Below are positions 24,859 through 32,044 of a DNA stretch of 64,000 nucleotides, one piece after another; positions within the stretch are counted from its first letter, which is position 1, and every line of letters begins with the position of its first letter. The notes under the pieces are model-generated. The model worked only from the letters and a program-made list of their open reading frames with translations. It was not told the origin of the DNA and did no database searches. The position numbers and the translations under genes were made by a program. The DNA is taken from positions 496,001 through 560,000 of the forward strand of contig NC_015671.1 of assembly GCF_000218545.1 (NCBI RefSeq). Direction: 5' to 3'. The DNA is from Cellulomonas gilvus ATCC 13127. Its GTDB lineage: Bacteria; Actinomycetota; Actinomycetes; Actinomycetales; Cellulomonadaceae.

Positions 24859-26915
24859 AGAACCGGTCCATCGCCCCCATGGCGGTCCCCGCCGGCGTCG
24901 TCGGCGTCGTGCTGCTGCTCGTCGTGCCGCTGCCCGCGGCCCTGCTCGACGTGCTGATCGTCGTCAACATCACCGGCTCGCTCGTGGTGCTGCTGACCAG
25001 CATGTACGTGCGCCGGCCGCTCGACTTCTCGGTGTTCCCGTCACTGATCCTGGTGCTCACGCTGTTCCGGCTGGGGCTCAACGTGGCCTCGACGCGCCTG
25101 GTGCTGCGCGACGGGTTCGCGGGTCAGGTGATCGACGCGTTCGGCCACTTCGTCGTCGGCGGCTCGCTCGTCATCGGCCTGGTGATCTTCCTGATCCTGG
25201 TGGTCATCCAGTTCGTCGTCATCACCAACGGTGCGGGGCGTGTGGCCGAGGTCGGTGCACGGTTCACGCTCGACGCGATGCCCGGCAAGCAGATGGCGAT
25301 CGACGCCGACCTGAACTCGGGCCTGATCGACGAGGACACCGCGCGCCAGCGGCGTGCCGACGTCGCGGCCGAGGCCGACTTCTACGGCGCGATGGACGGT
25401 GGTTCGAAGTTCGTCAAGGGCGACGCGATCGCGGGCATCGTCATCACGGTCATCAACCTCATCGGCGGGTTCGTCATCGGCATGGTCCAGATGGGCATGT
25501 CGCCGGCCGAGGCGCTCGAGCGGTTCAGCCTCCTGACCATCGGCGACGGCCTGGTCACGCAGATCCCGGCGCTGCTGCTCTCGGTGGCCACGGGCATCGT
25601 CGTGACGCGGTCCACCGCCGAGGGCGACATGGGCACCGCGGCCGCCAAGCAGCTGACGCAGTCGCGCACCGCGCTGATGATCGCGGGCGCCGGTGCGATC
25701 GTGCTCGCGCTCATCCCGGGCATGCCGAAGGTGCCGTTCATCCTGGTGGGTGCGGTGCTCATCGTCGCCTCGCAGCGCATCAAGGCGGCCGAGCGCAAGG
25801 CCGAGCAGGACGCCGCGGACGGCACCACCGCGACCGCGGTCGCGGCGCCCGGCCCCGACTCGCCCGAGCAGCTGATCGAGCAGATGCGCGTGCACGTGCT
25901 CGAGGTGCTGCTCGCGCCCGACCTCGTCTCGCTCGTGGGCGACGGGCCCGACGGCGACCTGCTGGGCCGCGTGCGCGCGCTGCGCCGCAAGGTCGCGATG
26001 GACCTGGGCATCGTCGTGCCGCCCGTGCGCACGCGCGACAGCGTGGACCTGCCGCCGTCCACGTACGCGGTGCGCGTCGCGGGTGTCGAGGTCGGCCGTG
26101 GCGAGGCGCCCGCGGGCCGCGTGCTCGCGCTGGGCGACGACCTCGCGGCGCTGCCCGGCACGCCCGTGCTCGAGCCCGTGTTCGGCCTGGCCGGCAAGTG
26201 GGTGCCCGCCGAGCTGCGGCACGCCGCGGAGATGTCCGGCGCGACCGTGGTGGACCGCGTCTCGGTGCTCATCACGCACCTGGGTGCGCTCGTCACGCAG
26301 AACGCCGCGCGGCTCATGACGCGTGAGGACGTGCGCGTGCTGACCGACGGCGTCAAGCGCGTCAACCCGTCCGTGGTGGAGGAGCTCGTGCCCGGGCTGC
26401 TCAGCCTGGGGGAGGTGCAGCGCGTGCTGCAGGGCCTCCTGGCCGAGGAGGTGCCGATCCGGGACCTGGGCCGCATCTATGAGGCGCTCGCGCTGCGCGC
26501 GCGCACCAGCACGGATCCCGAGGGCCTCGTCGAGGCCGCGCGGACCGCGCTCGGGCCCGCGCTCGCGGCGCCGCACGTGCAGGAGGGTGTGCTGCGCGTC
26601 CTGACGCTGGACCCGCTGCTCGAGCAGTCGCTGCTCGAAGGTCTGCGGCCCGGCGAGGGCGGCACGCAGCTGGTGGTGGACCCGAACCGGGTGGAGTCCG
26701 TGCTGGGCCAGCTGCGCGACGCCGTCGCGCACGCCGAGGCGAGCGGCCGGTCCGTGGTGCTCGTGTGCGCACCCGCCGTGCGGCCCGCGCTGCGCCGCCT
26801 GGTCGCGCTCGGCCTCCCGCGCCTGCCCGTGCTGTCCTACGCCGAGGTGACCGGTGCCGGCGTCCAGGTCGAGACGACGGGGGTGGTGCGCGGTGGCCAG
26901 GCGATTGCTGCTTGA
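24855..26915 (+). CDS. flhA: flagellar export gate protein FlhA
   Basis: 686 residues from ATG 24,855 (preceded by GGGAGGA); the longer upstream frame overlaps flhB and is rejected. FlhA is the nonameric membrane component and chaperone-docking platform. Eight membrane helices occur within about 1-320; the conserved FHIPEP-type region is represented by VRRPLDFSVFPSLILVLTLFRLGLNVASTRLVL and RFTLDAMPGKQMAIDADLNSGLIDE. The cytoplasmic domain (about 330-680) ends in VLSYAEV, a typical FlhA terminus. Confidence 0.97.
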   Translation: MKNRSIAPMAVPAGVVGVVLLLVVPLPAALLDVLIVVNITGSLVVLLTSMYVRRPLDFSVFPSLILVLTLFRLGLNVASTRLVLRDGFAGQVIDAFGHFVVGGSLVIGLVIFLILVVIQFVVITNGAGRVAEVGARFTLDAMPGKQMAIDADLNSGLIDEDTARQRRADVAAEADFYGAMDGGSKFVKGDAIAGIVITVINLIGGFVIGMVQMGMSPAEALERFSLLTIGDGLVTQIPALLLSVATGIVVTRSTAEGDMGTAAAKQLTQSRTALMIAGAGAIVLALIPGMPKVPFILVGAVLIVASQRIKAAERKAEQDAADGTTATAVAAPGPDSPEQLIEQMRVHVLEVLLAPDLVSLVGDGPDGDLLGRVRALRRKVAMDLGIVVPPVRTRDSVDLPPSTYAVRVAGVEVGRGEAPAGRVLALGDDLAALPGTPVLEPVFGLAGKWVPAELRHAAEMSGATVVDRVSVLITHLGALVTQNAARLMTREDVRVLTDGVKRVNPSVVEELVPGLLSLGEVQRVLQGLLAEEVPIRDLGRIYEALALRARTSTDPEGLVEAARTALGPALAAPHVQEGVLRVLTLDPLLEQSLLEGLRPGEGGTQLVVDPNRVESVLGQLRDAVAHAEASGRSVVLVCAPAVRPALRRLVALGLPRLPVLSYAEVTGAGVQVETTGVVRGGQAIAA

Positions 26916-28026
26916 GGGCCACGACCTGGCCTCGCTGCTGGTCCAGGTCGCCGACGAGCTGGGCCCCGGCGCCAAGGTGATCCGCGCCGAGCGCGTGCGC
27001 ACGGGCGGCTTCGCGGGGTTCTTCCAGCGTGAGCACTTCGAGCTCACGGTCGACGTGCCCGACGCGCCGCCCGCGCGCCGACCGGTGCGTGCCGTGCCGC
27101 AGCCGCGGTCGGCGCCCGCAGCCGTGGGTCTGGACGCGCTGCTCGAGGCCGCCGACGCGGCCGACGGCCCCGCGACCCCGGGGCAGGGTGCGGCAGCCGC
27201 CGCACCTGTCGTCTCCACGGGCGGTGAGGCGTTCGCCGACGTGCTGGCCCAGGTCCGTGCGCTCGCGGCCGAGCGCGCGTCGGCCACGTCGGTGCCGAGC
27301 CCGGCGCCGACCGCGCCCGCCGACGCCATGCCCACGGTGGTGCTGCCGCCGCAGCCCGCGCCGCTGGCCGACGCGCTCACGCAGCGCCTCGGGGCGCTCG
27401 GGGTGCCGGATGTGCTGCTCGCGCGCGCACCGGGTTCGCTCGCGGCCCTGGTGGCCGAGCTGCCCACCGCGCAGCAGCCCCCGCGTGAGCCCGGCTCGGT
27501 GATCGTGGTCGCGGGTGCGGCCGGGGCCGTGGACACCACGGCCGCGCTGCTCGCGGACCGGCTGGGCCTGCCCACCGACGCGGTGGTCACCGCGGGTGCG
27601 CCGGGCTCGCGTCCGCCCGGCCCGCGCGGTCGCGGGTCGCGCCAGCAGCCCTCGGACGTCACGGCCGCGCACGCGTGGCGCGCGGCGTCCCGCAAGGCTC
27701 CGCACGCCTGGGTGGTCGCGCTCGCGGTCGGCGAGGGTGCCGACGAGCGCGCCGCGGGGTCCGAGCTGCGGCACGCGTTCGCCGCGGACCAGACCTGGGC
27801 CGTCGTCGACGCGCGGACACGCACGTCCGACGTCGCGGCGTGGCTCGCGTCCGTCGGCCCGTTCGACGCGCTCGCGGTGCGCGGCCTGTTCGACACCGCC
27901 GAGCCGGGTGCCGTGCTGGGCCTGGGCGTGCCGGTCGCGTGGTGCGACGGCATCCCCGCGACGCCCGCGGCGTGGGCCGCGGCGTTCGACCGCGCGCTCG
28001 ACGGCGCACCCGCCTGGGTCGGCTGA
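26893..28026 (+). CDS. FlhF-like protein with degenerate GTPase motifs
   Basis: About 377 residues from GTG 26,893 (overlapping flhA by 23 bases, GGGGGTGG upstream). The N-terminal ARRLLLEGHDLASLLVQVADELGPGAKVIRAERVRTGG matches the FlhF N-terminus, and the end (FDTAEPGAVLGLGVPVAWCDGIPATPAAW) aligns with the segment after G4 in SRP GTPases. The G1 P-loop, normally GxxGxGKTT, reads VAGAAGAVDTTAALL: the lysine is missing, and no DTAGR or TKLD motif is found. It therefore looks like an FlhF-derived pseudo-GTPase in the standard flhF position. FlhF normally governs flagellar placement and number at the membrane. No flhG follows. Confidence 0.7.
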   Translation: MARRLLLEGHDLASLLVQVADELGPGAKVIRAERVRTGGFAGFFQREHFELTVDVPDAPPARRPVRAVPQPRSAPAAVGLDALLEAADAADGPATPGQGAAAAAPVVSTGGEAFADVLAQVRALAAERASATSVPSPAPTAPADAMPTVVLPPQPAPLADALTQRLGALGVPDVLLARAPGSLAALVAELPTAQQPPREPGSVIVVAGAAGAVDTTAALLADRLGLPTDAVVTAGAPGSRPPGPRGRGSRQQPSDVTAAHAWRAASRKAPHAWVVALAVGEGADERAAGSELRHAFAADQTWAVVDARTRTSDVAAWLASVGPFDALAVRGLFDTAEPGAVLGLGVPVAWCDGIPATPAAWAAAFDRALDGAPAWVG

Positions 28027-28086
28027 CCGCCCGGGCGGGGGACGGGCGCAGCGGACCGAGCCCGGCGCCCGGACCGCGCCGCGCCG

Positions 28087-28629
28087 TCAGGACTGCGTGC
28101 CGGTGAACGTGACGACGAGCCGGCCGGACCGGCCCGCGTTCGCCTGGCTCCAGTCCTCGGGCGCGAGCACGCGCACGGTCGCCGCGGCCCGTGCGCCGGG
28201 CTCGAGCAGCCCGGGCAGCCCGACGACCTCGACCAGCGGCTCCTGCGCGAACGGCTCGCCCACCACGGGCGCGAGCCACTCGATCCGTGAGACCACGGTC
28301 TGGCGGCCGTGCGCGTCGTTGGTGACGGCCACCTGGAACGTCCGGACGTCGCCGGGCACCAGGCCGTCGAGCAGCGCGGCGGGGACGGCGACCTGGTCGC
28401 CCTGCACGGCGTGCGCGCCCTCGGGCGCGTCCAGCAGCTCGAGGCTCAGGCCGGTCGCGTCGTCGCGGCCGAACCACGTCCGGGGCAGGTCGCCGTACGC
28501 GGCCGCGGCCTGCACGCCGGCCATGCCCAGACCCAGCGCGGCACCCGTGGCCAGTGCGGCGACGGTCGCGGGGCGCAGGCGCGCACGGGTGCCACGCGCG
28601 ACGCTCGTCGTGCGTCCGTGCAGGACCAT
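28087..28629 (-). CDS. secreted SipW-tag / TasA-camelysin-like protein
   Basis: 180 residues. An Arg-rich start is followed by ATVAALATGAALGLGMAGVQAAAAYGD, closely resembling the SipW-cognate class of signal peptides used by TasA/CalY fibre proteins in Gram-positive bacteria. The mature part is beta-rich with the typical LVPGDVRTFQVAVTNDAHG stretch (a 'TVTN' Ig-like pattern) and no cysteine. Assignment to TasA/CalY is by pattern only. A ribosome site (GGAGAG) precedes the ATG. Most notably it has its own sigma-28-type promoter at 28,680-28,708, so it is probably made with the flagella. Function is unknown; an adhesive or matrix fibre is the first guess. Confidence 0.65.
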   Translation of the reverse strand: MVLHGRTTSVARGTRARLRPATVAALATGAALGLGMAGVQAAAAYGDLPRTWFGRDDATGLSLELLDAPEGAHAVQGDQVAVPAALLDGLVPGDVRTFQVAVTNDAHGRQTVVSRIEWLAPVVGEPFAQEPLVEVVGLPGLLEPGARAAATVRVLAPEDWSQANAGRSGRLVVTFTGTQS

Positions 28630-28679
28630 GGGGCTCTCCGCGAGGATCGGACCGCTCGCGCCCGTGGGCGCTCAGCCCG

Positions 28680-28708
28680 CCCATCGGCGGCCGGGGGCCG
28701 GGTGTGAG
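28680..28708 (-). promoter_or_regulatory. sigma-28-type promoter for the secreted TasA-like gene
   Basis: On the minus strand CTCA (28,708-28,705), 17-base spacer, CCGATGGG (28,687-28,680), preceded by G. Identical layout to the flagellar promoters. It is 50 bases upstream of the gene start. Confidence 0.68.
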
Positions 28709-28777
28709 GCGCCGGGTCCCGCGGATGTCGGCGCGGCCACGTGTGGTGGTGTCGCGCGGGCCGCGCCGATCGGCGGG

Positions 28778-28783
28778 TAGTGT
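28778..28783 (+). promoter_or_regulatory. -10 element (TAGTGT) of a leaderless csrA promoter
   Basis: TAGTGT fits the actinobacterial TANNNT consensus and is followed by exactly six bases and the csrA ATG, the standard spacing for leaderless transcripts. No clear -35 hexamer. A CCGAT at 28,766-28,770 lacks the matching CTCA. Confidence 0.4.
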
Positions 28784-28789
28784 CGCGCC

Positions 28790-29059
28790 ATGCTGGTCCT
28801 CACGCGCCGCGCAGGCGAGAGCGTCGTGATCGGCGACGGCATCGTCGTCACCATCATCGACGTGCGCGGCGACGGCGTGCGGATCGGCATCGACGCACCC
28901 CGGTCGGTGCGCGTGCACCGCGCCGAGGTGCTCGCGGCGGTCGAGACGGCCAACGCGCAGGCCACGGTGCCCGACGAGGACGCGCAGGCGACGGTCGACG
29001 CGCTGCGGGCGATCCGCCCCCCGGCCGACCGGACCGCCCCGGAGGCACCCTCCGCCTGA
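28790..29059 (+). CDS. csrA: carbon storage / flagellar translational regulator CsrA
   Basis: 89 residues; the CsrA core occupies the first 50 or so (MLVLTRRAGESVVIGDGIVVTIIDVRGDGVRIGIDAP, then RSVRVHRAEVL). CsrA dimers bind GGA motifs in leader RNAs; in Gram-positive flagellar systems CsrA represses flagellin translation and is antagonised by FliW. The C-terminal extension of about 30 residues (QATVDALRAIRPPADR) is longer than in E. coli. It is divergent from the TasA-like gene and lies upstream of cheA. fliW is not in the window. The ATG has no good ribosome site and may be leaderless. Confidence 0.95.
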   Translation: MLVLTRRAGESVVIGDGIVVTIIDVRGDGVRIGIDAPRSVRVHRAEVLAAVETANAQATVPDEDAQATVDALRAIRPPADRTAPEAPSA

Positions 29060-29078
29060 CCCACCGCCACCCGGACTC

Positions 29079-29107
29079 CTCAACTCGACGGCCCCCGCGC
29101 CGATGAG
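29079..29107 (+). promoter_or_regulatory. sigma-28-type promoter for cheA-cheW
   Basis: CTCA at 29,079-29,082, 17-base spacer, CCGATGAG at 29,100-29,107 preceded by G. Thirty-nine bases before the cheA ATG. Confidence 0.7.
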
Positions 29108-29146
29108 GCGGTCGCCGGGCGATGGCCCCCCCGGCGGGAGGGCACC

Positions 29147-31504
29147 ATGGACGAGATCGACGAGATCGTCCGCGAGTTCCTGGTCGAGAGTCACGAGAAC
29201 CTCGACCAGCTCGACAGCGACCTGGTCGCGCTCGAGGAGACTCCGGACTCGCGGGCGCTGCTGAGCAGCGTGTTCCGCACGATCCACACCATCAAGGGAA
29301 CCAGCGGGTTCCTCGCGTTCTCGCGCCTCGAGCGCGTGGCGCACGTCGGCGAGAACCTGCTCGTCGACCTGCGTGACGGACGTCGGTCGATGGACCAGCC
29401 GACGACCGACGTGCTGCTGCTCATGGTCGACACCGTGCGCGAGCTGCTCGGTGCGATCGAGCGCACGGGTGGCGAGGGCGACGTCGACGTCGAGCCCGCC
29501 GTCGCGGCGCTCGTCCGCGTGCAGGCCGGAGAGCCGGCGGCCCCCGCCGCGCCCGAGGCCGCCGCACCCGCGGCGCCGCCCGCCGAGCCCGAGGTCCCCA
29601 CCGCACCCGAGGAGGCCGCCGCACCCGCGGAGGCCGTCGCGCCCGAGGAGGTCGCCGTGCCCGCCGAGGTCCCCGCCGAGCCCGCCGCACCTGCGGCGCA
29701 GCCCGTCGCCGAGGTGCCCGCGCCGGCTGCGCCCGCCGCACCCGCGGCCGTGCTGCCGTCGCAGCGCCCCGACCCGACCCCGCTGGACGAGACGGGCACG
29801 CTCCGCGGCGCCGCGGACTCCTCGATCCGCGTGGACGTCGAGCTGCTCGACCAGCTCATGCGCCAGGTCGGCGAGCTGGTGCTCGCGCGCAACCGGATCA
29901 GCCGGCTGGCCAACTCGGCGCAGGACGTGGACCTGAGCCGCGGTGCGCAGCAGCTCAACCTGATCGCCTCCGAGCTGCAGGAGGGCGTCATGCGCACGCG
30001 CATGCAGCCCATCGAGCACGTGTGGTCCAAGATGCCCCGCGTCGTGCGGGACCTGGCGGCCCTGTGCGGCCGTGAGGTCCGCCTCGAGATGGTCGGTGGC
30101 GACACCGAGCTCGACCGCAGCCTCCTGGAGGCCGTCAAGGACCCGCTGACGCACCTGGTGCGCAACGCGGTCGACCACGGCATCGAGCCCCCCGAGGCCC
30201 GTGTGGCCGCGGGCAAGCCCGCGCAGGGCCTGCTCGAGCTGCGTGCGTCGCACGCGGGCGGTCAGGTCGCGGTCGAGGTGCGCGACGACGGCCGGGGCAT
30301 CGACCCCGAGGTCGTCGGCGCCAAGGCGATCGCCAAGGGTCTGCGCACGGCCGAGCAGGTCGCGGCCATGAGCCCGAACGACCTGCTGCAGCTGCTGTTC
30401 CTGCCGGGCTTCTCGACCGCGGAGAAGGTCACCAACGTCTCGGGCCGCGGTGTCGGCATGGACGTGGTGCGCACGCGCATCGAGGCCATCGGCGGGACCG
30501 TCGACGTCGAGTCGACGATCGGCGCGGGCACCGTGTGGCGTCTGCGCATCCCCCTGACGCTCGCGATCATGCCGTCGCTGTCGGTCGAGTGCGCAGGTGA
30601 CCTGTACGCGCTGCCGCAGGTGCACGTCGTCGAGCTCGTCGCGCTGGACACGCAGCGCTCGGACTCGGGCGTCGAGTACGTGCACGCCGCGCCCGTCTAC
30701 CGGCTCCGCGGCGAGCTGCTGCCCCTGGTCTCCCTCGCGGGCGTCCTGGGGGTCGCGGCCGACGACGACCGTCCGGCCGTCATCGCGGTGGTCCAGGCCG
30801 ACCAGCACCGGTTCGGCATGCTGGTGGACCGCGTGCTCACCACGGAGGAGATCGTGGTGACGCCGCTCGCGGCGCGCCTCAAGGCGATCGGCATCTACTC
30901 GGGCGCCACGGTGCTCGGGGACGGCCGCGTCGCGCTCATCCTCGACGTGCAGGCGATCGCCCGCCGCGCCATCACGCGCGACAGCGAGCTCGCGGCCCGT
31001 GCCGCGGCCGCGGCGGAGTCCGCGACCGTGCGGGCCGAGGTCGAGCAGGTCCTGGTGGCCGGCATCGGCGGCAGCCGCCGCGTGGCGATGCCGCTCGCGT
31101 CCGTGGCGCGCCTCGAGCACGTCCGGGCCGAGCAGGTCGAGCTGGTCGGCGGCCGCGAGGTCGTGCAGTACCGCGGCACGATCCTGCCGCTGGTGCGCCT
31201 GGACCGGCTGCTGGGCACGTACGCCCGCGAGTCCGACGAGCTGCTGCTCGTGGTCTACACGCGCGGCTCGCGCTCGGTCGGGCTGGTCGTCGAGGAGATC
31301 GTCGACATCGTCGAGGACGAGGTCGGCAAGCACTCCTCGATCGACGACGCGGGCCTGACGGGCTCGACGGTCCTGGGCGACAAGGTCACCGAGCTGCTCG
31401 ACGTGCGCTCGGCGATCCTCGCGGCGGACCGCGACTTCTACACCGACCCCGTGCCGGCGGACGTGTTCGCCGGTCTCGACGAGCTCGTGGGAGCGACCCG
31501 ATGA
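29147..31504 (+). CDS. cheA: chemotaxis histidine kinase CheA with two CheW-like domains
   Basis: 785 residues. Autophosphorylating kinase of the receptor array. Hpt (P1) domain at about 1-105 with phospho-acceptor His47 in IHTIKGTSGFL; an Ala/Pro/Glu-rich linker (about 125-215) replaces a recognisable P2; dimerisation P3 at about 220-290; HATPase P4 at about 290-465 with HLVRNAVDHGIE, DDGRGID and GRGVGMDVV. Two regulatory CheW-like domains follow, about 470-615 (SLSVECAGDLYALPQVHVVELV) and 625-765 (RRVAMPLASVARLEHV ... RSVGLVVEEIVDIVED). A good GGGAGGG site precedes ATG. It overlaps cheW by four bases. Confidence 0.95.
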   Translation: MDEIDEIVREFLVESHENLDQLDSDLVALEETPDSRALLSSVFRTIHTIKGTSGFLAFSRLERVAHVGENLLVDLRDGRRSMDQPTTDVLLLMVDTVRELLGAIERTGGEGDVDVEPAVAALVRVQAGEPAAPAAPEAAAPAAPPAEPEVPTAPEEAAAPAEAVAPEEVAVPAEVPAEPAAPAAQPVAEVPAPAAPAAPAAVLPSQRPDPTPLDETGTLRGAADSSIRVDVELLDQLMRQVGELVLARNRISRLANSAQDVDLSRGAQQLNLIASELQEGVMRTRMQPIEHVWSKMPRVVRDLAALCGREVRLEMVGGDTELDRSLLEAVKDPLTHLVRNAVDHGIEPPEARVAAGKPAQGLLELRASHAGGQVAVEVRDDGRGIDPEVVGAKAIAKGLRTAEQVAAMSPNDLLQLLFLPGFSTAEKVTNVSGRGVGMDVVRTRIEAIGGTVDVESTIGAGTVWRLRIPLTLAIMPSLSVECAGDLYALPQVHVVELVALDTQRSDSGVEYVHAAPVYRLRGELLPLVSLAGVLGVAADDDRPAVIAVVQADQHRFGMLVDRVLTTEEIVVTPLAARLKAIGIYSGATVLGDGRVALILDVQAIARRAITRDSELAARAAAAAESATVRAEVEQVLVAGIGGSRRVAMPLASVARLEHVRAEQVELVGGREVVQYRGTILPLVRLDRLLGTYARESDELLLVVYTRGSRSVGLVVEEIVDIVEDEVGKHSSIDDAGLTGSTVLGDKVTELLDVRSAILAADRDFYTDPVPADVFAGLDELVGATR

Positions 31505-31917
31505 GCAGCTACGTGACGTTCACGGTGGAGGACGGCCTGTACGGCGTCGACGTCCAGCGCGTGCAGGAGGCGCTGCGTGCGCACGCCCGCACGCGCGTCC
31601 CGCTCGCGCCCGAGGGCGTCGCGGGCCTGGTCAACCTGCGCGGTCAGGTGGTCCTCACGGTGGACCTGCGCCCGCGCCTCGGGCTCGGCCCGGTCGGTGA
31701 CGACGTCCAGCAGATGATGGTCGTGGTCCAGGTCGGCGGCGAGACCGTCAGCATCCTCGTCGACGAGATCGGCGACGTCGTCGACGTCGCACCGGACCGC
31801 GTCGAGGCGCCGCCGGACACGCTCGACCCCGCGATCCGTCCGCTCATCAAGGCCGCCTGCACGCTCGACGACCGGCTGCTGCTGGTCCTCGACGTCGACG
31901 AGGCCGCGGCTGCCTGA
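31501..31917 (+). CDS. cheW: chemotaxis coupling protein CheW
   Basis: 138 residues. Couples receptors to CheA. Pattern YVTFTVEDGLYGVDVQRVQEAL, GVAGLVNLRGQVVLTVDLRPRLGL and VSILVDEIGDVVDV is canonical CheW. It overlaps cheA by four bases; an 8-bp hairpin then the next promoter follow. Confidence 0.95.
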   Translation: MSSYVTFTVEDGLYGVDVQRVQEALRAHARTRVPLAPEGVAGLVNLRGQVVLTVDLRPRLGLGPVGDDVQQMMVVVQVGGETVSILVDEIGDVVDVAPDRVEAPPDTLDPAIRPLIKAACTLDDRLLLVLDVDEAAAA

Positions 31918-31943
31918 TCCCCCTCAGGCCCGCACCTCACCCC

Positions 31944-31967
31944 CGATCCGCACGATCACGCGGATCG
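31944..31967 (+). terminator. hairpin after cheW
   Basis: CGATCCGC (31,944-31,951) pairs perfectly with GCGGATCG (31,960-31,967), 8-base loop, 26 bases after the cheW stop and just upstream of the next -35 box. Either a terminator for cheAW or an operator for the receptor promoter. Confidence 0.45.
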
Positions 31968-31972
31968 CACCC

Positions 31973-32001
31973 CTCACAGCCGTCCCCGGGTGACCGATCT
32001 G
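31973..32001 (+). promoter_or_regulatory. sigma-28-type promoter for the chemoreceptor operon
   Basis: CTCA at 31,973-31,976, 17-base spacer, CCGATCTG at 31,994-32,001. The -10 deviates after CCGAT, the weakest of the six boxes, but the spacing is the same. It lies 43 bases before the receptor ATG. Confidence 0.55.
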
Positions 32002-32044
32002 ACAGGTCGACACCACCGCGCCCCTGCCCCCCGAGGAGCTCCCC

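Noticed and set aside
28766-28770. CCGAT upstream of csrA as a sigma-28 box
   Set aside because: The -35 position reads GGTG, so the pattern is incomplete; the TAGTGT -10 is a better candidate.
27659-31333. Very long minus-strand frame (1,224 codons) opposite csrA and cheA
   Set aside because: Arg/Asp/His-rich product with no domains; it is the antisense shadow of GC3-rich real genes on the plus strand.
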